Source: Synergistales bacterium | GTDB taxonomy: Bacteria > Synergistota > Synergistia > Synergistales > Aminithiophilaceae | Direction: 5' to 3' | Assembly: GCA_018433595.1 (NCBI GenBank) | Contig: JAHDQY010000019.1 | Coordinates: 1 to 64,000 of the forward strand | Length of the DNA: 64,000 bases | Part shown: piece after piece, positions 43,199-50,986 of the stretch | Position numbering within the stretch: the stretch's first letter is position 1 | Layout: each line of letters begins with the position of its first letter | The notes under the pieces: generated by a model | What the model was told of the DNA's origin: nothing | What the model saw: the letters and a program-made list of their open reading frames with translations, nothing else | Databases searched by the model: none | Made by a program: the position numbers and the translations under genes

Positions 43199-44286
43199 TG
43201 GAGCAGAAAGCGAAAATTCCCGAGATGGCTCAGCCCTCCTTCAACCTGGGACGGCTCCTCAAAAACAACGCCGTCCCCATCCTTTTCATCATCATCTGCG
43301 CCCTGGGGAGCTACTATGCCCGGCTGCCCCTGCCTTTCCTCATCGCCGAGATCACGACCCGCATGGCGAGGAACTCCTTCCTGGTCATCTCCCTCATCAT
43401 CCCCATCATCGCCGGCATGGGACTCAACTTCGGCATCGTCCTCGGAGCCATGGCGGCCCAGTTCGCCTTCATCGCCACCGTCTTCTGGCAGATGCAGGGC
43501 GTGGCGGGCCTGACGGCGACGGTGGCCCTGACCATTCCCGTGGCCATCGTCTTCGGCTGGCTGACGGGGATGCTCTTCAACCGGACCCGGGGCAAGGAGA
43601 TGATCACGGGCATCATCCTGAGCTTTTTTGCCAACGGTCTCTACCAGCTCATCTGCCTCTGGGTCATCGGCGGCGTCATTCCCTTTCCCGACGAATCGAT
43701 GGTCCTCCCCTCGGGCGTGGGCCTGCGCAACACGATCAACCTCAAAGCCATGCACTACGCCCTCGACAACATCGTCAAATGGCGTTACGGAATGATCGGC
43801 GTTCCCGTCATGACCTTCGTCGCCGTCGCCCTTCTCTGCGTCGGCATGATCTACCTCCTCAAGACCAAGCTGGGGCAGGACTTCCGGGCCGTCGGCCAGA
43901 ACCAGCAGATCGCCGGCGTCGCCGGCATCAACATCGACAAGGTGCGCATCCTGGCCATCGTCTTCTCCACCGTCCTGGCCGCCCTGGGGCAGATCATCTT
44001 CCTCCAGAATCTGGGCATCCTCACCACCTACGGCAGCCACGTCCAGGTGGGGACCTTCGCCGTCGCCGCCATTCTCATCGGCGGCGCCTCCGTCTCCAAG
44101 GCCACCATCGGTCAGGCCCTGCTGGGGACCTTCCTCTTCCACACCCTCTTCATCGTCTCCCCTCTGGCGGGGAAAAACCTCATGGGCAATCCTCAGGTGG
44201 GCGAGTTCTTCCGCGTCTTCGTCGCCTACGGCGTCATCGGCGTCGCCCTGGCCCTTCACGCCTGGAGAGGGCGGAGCAAGAAATAA
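43195..44286 (+). CDS. ABC transporter permease, BPD_transp_2 family (second)
   Basis: 363 residues, paralogous to the preceding permease: IPIIAGMGLNFGIVLGAMAAQFAFI, FRAVGQNQQIAGVAGINIDKVRILAIVFS, AAILIGGASVSKATIGQALLGTF. Membrane-spanning throughout except for short basic ends. Last gene of the operon, followed by a strong terminator. Confidence 0.9.
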   Translation: MMEQKAKIPEMAQPSFNLGRLLKNNAVPILFIIICALGSYYARLPLPFLIAEITTRMARNSFLVISLIIPIIAGMGLNFGIVLGAMAAQFAFIATVFWQMQGVAGLTATVALTIPVAIVFGWLTGMLFNRTRGKEMITGIILSFFANGLYQLICLWVIGGVIPFPDESMVLPSGVGLRNTINLKAMHYALDNIVKWRYGMIGVPVMTFVAVALLCVGMIYLLKTKLGQDFRAVGQNQQIAGVAGINIDKVRILAIVFSTVLAALGQIIFLQNLGILTTYGSHVQVGTFAVAAILIGGASVSKATIGQALLGTFLFHTLFIVSPLAGKNLMGNPQVGEFFRVFVAYGVIGVALALHAWRGRSKK

Positions 44287-44318
44287 CGGCTGAAAGAAGT
44301 ACCGCGGAAAGACCTTCC

Positions 44319-44365
44319 GACGGAAAGAGGCGGTTTCCCGTGACGGGAAACCGCCTCTTTCCGTC
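44319..44365. terminator. Terminator of the DUF3798 ABC operon
   Basis: A 22-bp perfect stem (44319-44340 with 44344-44365), loop TGA, then GTTTCTTTC. It may also serve the converging DMT gene. Confidence 0.9.
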
Positions 44366-44434
44366 GTTTCTTTCTGCAAAAGGGGCAAGGCCTCACCGGG
44401 AAAATGAGGCTAGAATTAGGAAGGCGCAGGAAAT

Positions 44435-45361
44435 CTACCTTCGGGCGGCCCGGATCTCGGCAGCCCAGCCCGGGGCCAGGACGAGGGCGACGCCGATCAT
44501 GACGACCGCCATGGCGGCGATATTGACAACGCTCACCCGCTCGCCGAGGACAGCCCATCCCAGCAGGGAGGCGACGAGAGGGTTGGTGAAGGCGTAACTT
44601 GTGGCGACGGCGGGACGCGTCGTCCGCAACAGGTGAAGGTAGAGGGTGAAACCGACGATGGAGCCCATGGTGATGAGGAAGAGCTCCCCGACAAGAGCCG
44701 AGAGGGGAAGGGGCCAGAGAATTCTCTCTCCCCGCGCAAGCCCCAGGACAAGCACGATGGCTCCGCCGGTGATCATCTGGACGGCCGAACCCAGAGGGCG
44801 ATGAAGGACGGAGGCTCTGCGGCTCAGGACGGAACCGCAAGCCCAGGTGAAGGCGGCCGCCAGGACGAGCAGGACGCCGAAGAGGTTGCCCTGGATGTCG
44901 CCGTCGAGGTGGAGGAGGACGACGCCGGCGAAACCGACGACGATGCCGATCACTTCATTCTTTCGAGGCACGAGCCTCTCCCAGAGGGCCGTGATGAGAA
45001 CCGTCAGAAGGGGAATGAGGGCCAGTATCGTCGCCGCCAGAGCCGAGGTGACCTGCTGCTGGGCCACGACAAGGAGGCCCGCACCGCCGACGAAGAGGAA
45101 GAAGGCGATGGGGACACTCCAGATCCAGCCGGAAAAGGGCATCGGCGGCTCACCTCGAAGCCGGAGCCAGCCGTAGAAAGGGATGCCGGCACAGAGAAAG
45201 CGCACGGCGTTCACGAGGTAGGGGCCGATCCCGTCGAGAGCCAGCCGGTTGGCAAGAAAGGTCGATCCCCAGCAGACGTAGAGCGCCGCCAGGGCCGCCG
45301 TCGTCCGCAATCCGCCCCGGTAAGGCGTCGCTGAAGGAACGCCTGAATGGAGTGACTTCAA
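44435..45361 (-). CDS. EamA/DMT family metabolite exporter
   Basis: 308 residues with ten predicted membrane helices in two EamA repeats: ALYVCWGSTFLANRLAL..RFLCAG at the start and, in repeat 2, LLRTTRPAVATSYAFTNPLVASLLGWAVLGERVS. Members such as RhtA or YdcZ relatives export amino acids or other metabolites. The substrate is unknown. Divergent from the NlpC/P60 gene. Confidence 0.9.
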   Translation of the reverse strand: MKSLHSGVPSATPYRGGLRTTAALAALYVCWGSTFLANRLALDGIGPYLVNAVRFLCAGIPFYGWLRLRGEPPMPFSGWIWSVPIAFFLFVGGAGLLVVAQQQVTSALAATILALIPLLTVLITALWERLVPRKNEVIGIVVGFAGVVLLHLDGDIQGNLFGVLLVLAAAFTWACGSVLSRRASVLHRPLGSAVQMITGGAIVLVLGLARGERILWPLPLSALVGELFLITMGSIVGFTLYLHLLRTTRPAVATSYAFTNPLVASLLGWAVLGERVSVVNIAAMAVVMIGVALVLAPGWAAEIRAARR

Positions 45362-45458
45362 GGGACACCTCCCGACCGCCTCGGCGGCAAAAGAGCCCTC
45401 AACGCCGAGGCGAAGGAACCGATGGCGAGAGAAAACCCGAGAGGAGCGAAAACCAGCG

Positions 45459-46826
45459 ATGCCGAACCTCTTTCACCTGAAAAAAACCGCCGGAAAGGAC
45501 CTCCGTCGGCTTTTCATTATACTCCAGCTTCTGTTCGTTCCTCTCCTCTTCGCCGACAGGGCATCGGCGATCACGGATCTTCGCCGCATCCCCCAGGACC
45601 CCCGCCTTCTCGTCGAAGCGCCAGGAGCCGACAGCCCCCTCCTGACGGAAGCCGCCCAGGCCCGGCGGGCCGACGACTACCTCCGCCGTCACTTCTCACC
45701 CTGGCGTCGTTTCGAGGCGGCCCACTCGCCACGGGAGGCCTTCTGGGCCCTGGAGCGCTACAGTGACAGCCCCGCCTGGGGGGAAAACCTTCAGCGACGC
45801 GATCCGGCCTGGATGGAGGAGCTCGCCAGCCGGTGCGACCGGGAGAACTACCCCAGCCGGGCCGACCGGGCCATTCTGGTCGACAATGCCGCCCTGCGGA
45901 GTCTCCCGACGGAACGGCCTCACTTCAACGACCCGGCCCTGCCCGGCGAAGGCTACCCTTTCGACAACTTTCAGAACTCCACGGCCTGGGCCGGAACGCC
46001 CCTCCTCGTGACACACACCTCTTCCGACGGAGCCTGGCTTCTCGTCGAAACTCCCTTTGCCGCCGGATGGGTACGCCCTTCCCAGATCGCCTTCGTCGAC
46101 GACGCCTTTGTCGAACGCTTCACGAAAAACGCCTTCGCCGCCATCGTCCGGGACGAACTGCCCCTTGCCGACAGTGACGGACGCCATCGCTTCCAGGCCC
46201 GCATCGGAATGATCCTCCCCCTCGTCAAAGCCGACGGCTTCCGTCTTCGCCTGCTCGTCCCCTTCCGCGACGGCGATGAGCGGGCCCGCCTGGCCGAAGC
46301 CGTCCTGAAACGGGGTGACGCCCTCCCTTTCCCCGTAAGCCTGACACCCTGGAAGGCGGCCACCATCGCCTCCCGCCTGGCCGGGGAAAGCTACGGCTGG
46401 GGAGGCCTCTACGAAAACCGGGACTGCTCGGCCCTCACGCGGGATCTCTTCGCCCCCTTCGGCCTCTGGCTCCCCCGCAATTCGGCGGGGCAGAGAAAGA
46501 CAGGAGAGGTCATCGACCTCCGGGGCCTCACCCCACGCCAGAAGGAAGCCCTCATTCTCGAAAAAGGCGTCCCCTTCGCCTCTCTCATCGGAATGACCGG
46601 CCACATCATGGTCTACGTCGGCCGAAGAGAGGGGAAACCCCTCGTCTTCCACAGCCTCTGGGGGCTGCGGACCCTTGACGACGAGGGGAGGGCCGGCCGC
46701 CACATCATCGGCAGGACCATCGTCACGACCCTCGAACCGGGGAGGGAACTCCCTCGGATCGACCCCGAGGGGAGCCTCCTGAACCGCGTCACCGAACTGG
46801 TGCTTTTGGCCTGCCCTGTGTTCTGA
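45459..46826 (+). CDS. SH3-domain NlpC/P60 cell-wall peptidase
   Basis: 455 residues. Signal peptide about 1-37 (LFIILQLLFVPLLFADRASA), N-terminal helical region (about 60-130), SH3-type domains (about 140-300: RAILVDNAALRSLPTERPHFND, GAWLLVETPFAAGWVRPSQIAFV), and C-terminal NlpC/P60 domain with catalytic Cys in YENRDCSALTRDLFAPFG (about 323) and His in MTGHIMVYVG (about 382). It probably cleaves D-Glu-meso-DAP bonds in periplasmic peptidoglycan. This four-part layout fits the N_NLPC_P60/SH3_6/SH3_7 families. Confidence 0.88.
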   Translation: MPNLFHLKKTAGKDLRRLFIILQLLFVPLLFADRASAITDLRRIPQDPRLLVEAPGADSPLLTEAAQARRADDYLRRHFSPWRRFEAAHSPREAFWALERYSDSPAWGENLQRRDPAWMEELASRCDRENYPSRADRAILVDNAALRSLPTERPHFNDPALPGEGYPFDNFQNSTAWAGTPLLVTHTSSDGAWLLVETPFAAGWVRPSQIAFVDDAFVERFTKNAFAAIVRDELPLADSDGRHRFQARIGMILPLVKADGFRLRLLVPFRDGDERARLAEAVLKRGDALPFPVSLTPWKAATIASRLAGESYGWGGLYENRDCSALTRDLFAPFGLWLPRNSAGQRKTGEVIDLRGLTPRQKEALILEKGVPFASLIGMTGHIMVYVGRREGKPLVFHSLWGLRTLDDEGRAGRHIIGRTIVTTLEPGRELPRIDPEGSLLNRVTELVLLACPVF

Positions 46827-46859
46827 CTATTTTGTCAAATGTGTGTACCTGACCCCTCC

Positions 46860-46887
46860 TTGACACGCCTCCCTTGTCCTGTATTCT
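46860..46887 (+). promoter_or_regulatory. Promoter of the mrp operon
   Basis: TTGACA (46860-46865), a 16-base spacer and TATTCT (46882-46887), giving a leader of about 60 bases to the TTG start of mrpE. Confidence 0.6.
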
Positions 46888-46953
46888 CTGTACATCCCTG
46901 TTTTTTCCGGCCGCTCATCGCTCCCCGAGCCATCGGGAAAGGATGGTGACCTC

Positions 46954-47478
46954 TTGGGCAACAGCTCCCTCAAGCCCCTGGCTCTTCTGGCGACGGCTCT
47001 TTTCTGTGTCTGGATCGCCACAACCGGCCGCGCCGACATCCCCTTCCTTCTGACAGGCATCGTCGTCGTCTTCGCCGTCATCCGCGCCACCTGGGCCACC
47101 TTTTTCGCGGGTGCCCACGATTTCTCCCACCGGGGAAGACCCTGGCCGGCATTCCGTCTCCTGCCGCTCCTCTCCTACCCCTTTTTCTTTCTCCTCGAAC
47201 TGGTTTCCGCCACCTGGCAAGTGGCCCTTGTCGCCCTGCAACCCCGCATCGACCTTCATCCCGCCATCATCCGCGTCGACAGCCGGATCCAGAACCGGAC
47301 GGCCCTGGTCCTGCTGGCCAACGAGATCACTCTCACGCCGGGGACGCTGACCATCGACGCCGATATCCCCCGCCAGGGGCTCTACATCCACGCCCTCGAC
47401 CTGGGAAAGGACGGCATCGACGGGGTGAAGGGTCAGATCCGCAGGCTTGAGCACCGGATGGAGGGGCTCATCCGATGA
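46954..47478 (+). CDS. mrpE: Na+/H+ antiporter subunit E (MrpE/MnhE)
   Basis: 174 residues, TTG start. Two N-terminal helices, a membrane-associated segment and a soluble C-terminal part with the family motif RTALVLLANEITLTPGTLTIDAD. MrpE supports assembly and activity of the multi-subunit cation/proton antiporter. First gene of an eight-gene cluster, overlapping mrpF as ATGA. Confidence 0.9.
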   Translation: MGNSSLKPLALLATALFCVWIATTGRADIPFLLTGIVVVFAVIRATWATFFAGAHDFSHRGRPWPAFRLLPLLSYPFFFLLELVSATWQVALVALQPRIDLHPAIIRVDSRIQNRTALVLLANEITLTPGTLTIDADIPRQGLYIHALDLGKDGIDGVKGQIRRLEHRMEGLIR

Positions 47479-47732
47479 CGGCCTTCGTCCTCTGGGGGCT
47501 TCTCCTGACGGCCGCCGTCGGCTTCTGGCGCGTCATCGTCGGCCCGACGATCCCCGACCGGATCGTGGCCGCCGATACGCTGGCCACGATCCTGACGACC
47601 TTCATCGCCCTTCTGGCCGTCTATTTCGAGAACGCCGTCTTTCTCGACATCGCCCTGGCCTTCGCCGTTCTCTCCTTCGCCGACGTGCTCATCATGGCCA
47701 AGTACTTCGAACATGGGGAGCTGCACCGATGA
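47475..47732 (+). CDS. mrpF: Na+/H+ antiporter subunit F (MrpF/MnhF)
   Basis: 85 residues, three helices. Family motif RVIVGPTIPDRIVAADTLATILTTFIALLAVYF. Integral part of Mrp and membrane-bound hydrogenase antiporter modules. Overlaps both neighbours as ATGA. Confidence 0.92.
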   Translation: MTAFVLWGLLLTAAVGFWRVIVGPTIPDRIVAADTLATILTTFIALLAVYFENAVFLDIALAFAVLSFADVLIMAKYFEHGELHR

Positions 47733-48082
47733 GCGCGATGTTTTTCGGCCTTTCGACGGTCTTCATGGCGGCCGGCCTCTTCTTCGCCTTCGCCTCCGTC
47801 GTCGGCGTCATCCGCTTCCCCGACGTCTACACCCGGCTTCACGCCTCAACGAAGGCCCTCTCGGGGGGAGCCATGATGATCCTGGCCGGGACGGCCTTCC
47901 GGGCCGCCGCCACCGGGAACTGGCCGGCCATGGTCAAGACGCTGCTCATCGCCGCCTTCCTCCTGGCCACCAACCCCCTGGCTTCCCACGCCATCGCCCG
48001 GGCCTGCTACCATCACGGCATCGTCCCCAAGGGAACGGTCATCGACGAGTACGCCGAGACCGTCAGGGGAGATCGTTCATGA
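47729..48082 (+). CDS. mrpG: Na+/H+ antiporter subunit G (MrpG/MnhG)
   Basis: 117 residues from the ATG overlapping the mrpF stop. Three helices with the typical VGVIRFPDVYTRLHASTKALSGG and LLIAAFLLATNPLASHAIARA. The C-terminal tail is soluble. Coupled to the following DUF4040 gene by ATGA. Confidence 0.92.
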   Translation: MSAMFFGLSTVFMAAGLFFAFASVVGVIRFPDVYTRLHASTKALSGGAMMILAGTAFRAAATGNWPAMVKTLLIAAFLLATNPLASHAIARACYHHGIVPKGTVIDEYAETVRGDRS

Positions 48083-48345
48083 GCATCACCTTTTTCGCCT
48101 TCCTCGCCGCCTTCCTCATCGTGACGGCCCTGACCGCCTCGGAGGCCAGGGACATGCTGAGCGCCGTCATCGCCCTCTCCGTCTTCGGCATTCTCATGGC
48201 CATCATCTTCGTCATCCTTCAGGCCCCCGACGTAGCCCTCACCCAGGCCATCATCAACTCGGGCCTGGTGACCTCCCTCTTCCTCGTCGCCTACAGCCAG
48301 ACCCGGAAACGGGGAGACGACCCCGACCGGGAGAACGACCGATGA
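48079..48345 (+). CDS. DUF4040 (MbhD-like) antiporter subunit
   Basis: 88 residues, three helices, containing VIALSVFGILMAIIFVILQAPDVALTQAIINSGLVTSLFLVAY. This corresponds to the part of MrpA that lies after its NuoL-like region, and to the stand-alone MbhD subunit of archaeal membrane-bound hydrogenase. Being a separate gene, it marks this cluster as the Mbh-like version. ATGA overlaps on both sides. Confidence 0.88.
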   Translation: MSITFFAFLAAFLIVTALTASEARDMLSAVIALSVFGILMAIIFVILQAPDVALTQAIINSGLVTSLFLVAYSQTRKRGDDPDRENDR

Positions 48346-49085
48346 AGTCGCCCCGCAACCTCCAGCGTCTGGGTGCCCTGGCTCTCTCCCTCGCCCTGGG
48401 CTGGTGGCTCTGGCAGGGCGTCACCATCAGTCCCTTCCAGGGCATCACGGGGCCGGCGGCCCGCTACATCCACGGGACGGCCCGCGACACGGGGGCAGCC
48501 AACGTCGTGGCGGCCATCCTCTTCGACTACCGCGGCTTCGACACCCTGGGCGAGGCTTCCGTCATCTACACCACCGTCTGCGGCGTGGCCCTCCTTTTCG
48601 CCAAGAGGCGCTATCGACGCTCCTCCCACGGTCTTTCCTTCATCGTCAAGCGGAGCATGGCCCTTCTCGTTCCCTTCATCCTCCTTTATGCCTCGTCGAT
48701 CATCGTCATGGGACACCTCTCCCCGGGAGGCGGCTTCCAGGGAGGATCCGTCATGGCCACGGTGACGATCCTCTTCTGCGTCATCTACGGATCGAGCTTC
48801 GAGGCGGCCCGGGTAAGCCCCAAGGTCAAGGAGACGATCGAATCGTCGGGGGCCCTCCTCTTCGTCCTCATCGGCCTCGTCGGCCTCGTCACGGGAGGCG
48901 CCTTCCTGACCAACATCGCCGCCGGCTTTCCCCGGGGAACGATGGGACAGCTCTTCAGCGGCGGCACCATCCCCCTTTTGAACATCGCCGTCGGCATGAA
49001 GGTCGGTGCCGGACTGTCCACTCTCTTCTACAGCATGGTCAAGATTCTCGAAGACCCGACGGAAAGCTCACCGCCGGAGGTGTGA
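48342..49085 (+). CDS. mrpB: Na+/H+ antiporter subunit B with MbhE-like N-terminus (MrpB/MnhB)
   Basis: 247 residues. The N-terminal about 90 residues (NVVAAILFDYRGFDTLGEASVIYTTVCGVALL) match the MbhE segment and end of MrpA. Residues about 100-235 are MnhB (VPFILLYASSIIVMGHLSPGGGFQGGSVMA). Thus two modules that are separate in archaeal Mbh are fused here. Six or more helices. Followed four bases later by mrpC. Confidence 0.9.
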   Translation: MKSPRNLQRLGALALSLALGWWLWQGVTISPFQGITGPAARYIHGTARDTGAANVVAAILFDYRGFDTLGEASVIYTTVCGVALLFAKRRYRRSSHGLSFIVKRSMALLVPFILLYASSIIVMGHLSPGGGFQGGSVMATVTILFCVIYGSSFEAARVSPKVKETIESSGALLFVLIGLVGLVTGGAFLTNIAAGFPRGTMGQLFSGGTIPLLNIAVGMKVGAGLSTLFYSMVKILEDPTESSPPEV

Positions 49086-49089
49086 TGAC

Positions 49090-49428
49090 ATGCTTCCCAT
49101 CAGTTACGGAACGGCCATTATCGTCTTCTGCATCGGCCTTTACACGATTCTTTCCAAGAGGAACCTCTTCAAGACCGTCATCGGCCTCTCCCTCATGGAG
49201 GGTGGCGTTCTCATGCTCATCACCTCCTCGGGCTACGTCCCCGGCGGCGTCCCGGCCCTGCTTCCCTTCGCAGGAGGGGAACCCGTCAATCCCCTGCCCC
49301 ACTCCTTCACCCTGACGGCCATCGTCATCGGCGCCGCCGACGTGGCCCTGGCCCTGGCCTTCATCATCAAGATCCATCGGCGCTACGGCACCGTCGACAT
49401 CGACAAGATCCGGGGACTGCGCGGATGA
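49090..49428 (+). CDS. mrpC: Na+/H+ antiporter subunit C (MrpC/NuoK-like)
   Basis: 112 residues from the ATG that follows GGAGGTGTGATGAC. Three helices, NuoK-like: GLYTILSKRNLFKTVIGLSLMEGGVLML and HSFTLTAIVIGAADVALALAFIIKIHRRYGT. Overlaps mrpD as ATGA. Confidence 0.92.
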   Translation: MLPISYGTAIIVFCIGLYTILSKRNLFKTVIGLSLMEGGVLMLITSSGYVPGGVPALLPFAGGEPVNPLPHSFTLTAIVIGAADVALALAFIIKIHRRYGTVDIDKIRGLRG

Positions 49429-50882
49429 ATCCCGTTCTGGCCATCGTCGCCCCCTTCCTGGCGGCCTTCACGATCCCCCTCTTCTTCGTCTTCCGCAAGA
49501 GATGGATCGGCAGCTCCATCGTCCTCTTCGGGATCCTGTCGGCGCTCCTCTCGCTGTTCGTCGCCGCCGGGGGAGAGCGGGCAGTGGTCATGGGCGGCTG
49601 GAACCCGGAAGTCGGCATCACCCTCGTCGTCGACAGCCTCTCGACGGCCTTCCTCATCCTGGCTGCTCTGGGCTTTTCGGCCTCCCTCTCGGCGGCGACG
49701 GAGGCCTTCGGCTACGGCCCCTGGCGTTTCTACGTCCTCTTCTTCCTCAGCTGGGCCGCCACGAACGGCATCATCCTCACCGGCGACCTCTTCAACCTCT
49801 TCGTCTTCTTCGAGATCTTCTCCGTCGCCGCCTACCTCGTCGTGGCCTACCCGCCCCGGTCCTGGCAGGCCATCGAGGCCGGCTTCAAGTACCTCATCTT
49901 CGGCACCGTCGGGGCTCTCTTCCTCCTCATCGGCATCGCCTACGCCTTCATGGCCACGGGACAGCTCAACATGGCCATCCTGGCCCGGGTTCTGCCCCGC
50001 GCGCCGGAAACAACCCTTTCCGTCGTCATCGGCTGCCTCGTCGTCGGCCTTTTCATCAAGAGCGGCACCGTCCCCGGCCATTTCTGGCTTCCCGACGCCC
50101 ACTCGTCGGCCCAGACGCCGGTAAGCGCCCTTCTTTCGGGCGTCTTCGTCAAGGTCTCTCTCTACGCCCTCATCCGGCTGACCTTTCTCCTCTTCGGCAA
50201 CGCCGACGGCCGCGTCTTTTTCGTCCTCCTCCTCTTCGGGACGGTCACCCTCTGCCTGGGGCACCTCATGGCCTTTCAGCAGGAGGACATCAAACGCCTT
50301 CTCGCCTACTCGACGGTGGCCCAGGTGGGGACCATCGTCATCGCCATAGGATGTGCCTCGGCGGGAGGCATCGCCGCCGCCGTCTATCACGCCTTCAATC
50401 ACATGGCCGCCAAGATGGGCCTTTTCCTCGTCGCCGGCGTTCTCGCCGAGGACCGGGCCAGCCGCGACATCGCCCAGATGCGGGGGCTTTTCCGTCATCG
50501 CCCCCTCTTCGTCCTCGCCTTCTGCCTCTTCGCCGCCTCCATCGCCGGCATCCCCCCCCTGAACGGCTTCATGAGCAAATGGTTCCTCCTCGTCGCCGCC
50601 GCCGAAAGAGGGGCTCTCATCCCCGCCGCAGCCGTCGTTGCCGGAACGGTCCTCTCGGCGGCCTATTACCTCCGGGCCATCACCGCCTTCTTCTCCCCCG
50701 CCGAAACGGAGCCCCCCCATCTCCGTCCCCATCCCGTCACGGGAGCCATCGTCATGCTCCTTGCCCTCCTCGGCCTCGTGCTTGCGCTGGCGCCTTACAT
50801 CGATCCCCTGAGGGAAGGACTCCTTGCCGTCGGCAGCGACACCTCAAGCGGAGCCCGCTACATCGGAAGGGTCCTGCAATGA
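49425..50882 (+). CDS. mrpD: Na+/H+ antiporter subunit D (MrpD/NuoN-like)
   Basis: 485 residues, about fourteen helices, Proton_antipo_M domain (PF00361). Conserved GDLFNLFVFFEIFSVAAYLVVA with the key glutamate, lysine in FIKSGTVPGHFWLPDAHSSAQTPVSALLSGVFVKVSLYAL, and KRLLAYSTVAQVGTIV. It provides a proton or cation channel. Its stop overlaps a 34-codon frame. Confidence 0.93.
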   Translation: MNPVLAIVAPFLAAFTIPLFFVFRKRWIGSSIVLFGILSALLSLFVAAGGERAVVMGGWNPEVGITLVVDSLSTAFLILAALGFSASLSAATEAFGYGPWRFYVLFFLSWAATNGIILTGDLFNLFVFFEIFSVAAYLVVAYPPRSWQAIEAGFKYLIFGTVGALFLLIGIAYAFMATGQLNMAILARVLPRAPETTLSVVIGCLVVGLFIKSGTVPGHFWLPDAHSSAQTPVSALLSGVFVKVSLYALIRLTFLLFGNADGRVFFVLLLFGTVTLCLGHLMAFQQEDIKRLLAYSTVAQVGTIVIAIGCASAGGIAAAVYHAFNHMAAKMGLFLVAGVLAEDRASRDIAQMRGLFRHRPLFVLAFCLFAASIAGIPPLNGFMSKWFLLVAAAERGALIPAAAVVAGTVLSAAYYLRAITAFFSPAETEPPHLRPHPVTGAIVMLLALLGLVLALAPYIDPLREGLLAVGSDTSSGARYIGRVLQ

Positions 50883-50983
50883 TCGACCGACTCTCGGCGA
50901 CCCTGACGGCTCGCTCGACAATCATGACCGTCCCGGCCTTGCCTGAGGGGCAGGACCGCGCCGTTCCCGTGAAAGGAGCGTGA
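50879..50983 (+). CDS. Possible 34-residue ORF between antiporter genes
   Basis: ATG overlaps the mrpD stop as ATGA, and TGA at 50981 stands three bases before the next gene. The peptide (MIDRLSATLTARSTIMTVPA, then LPEGQDRAVPVKGA) is polar and has no recognised family. The region holds the site GAAAGGAG for the next gene. It may simply carry translation across the gap. Confidence 0.35.
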   Translation: MIDRLSATLTARSTIMTVPALPEGQDRAVPVKGA

Positions 50984-50986
50984 CCG

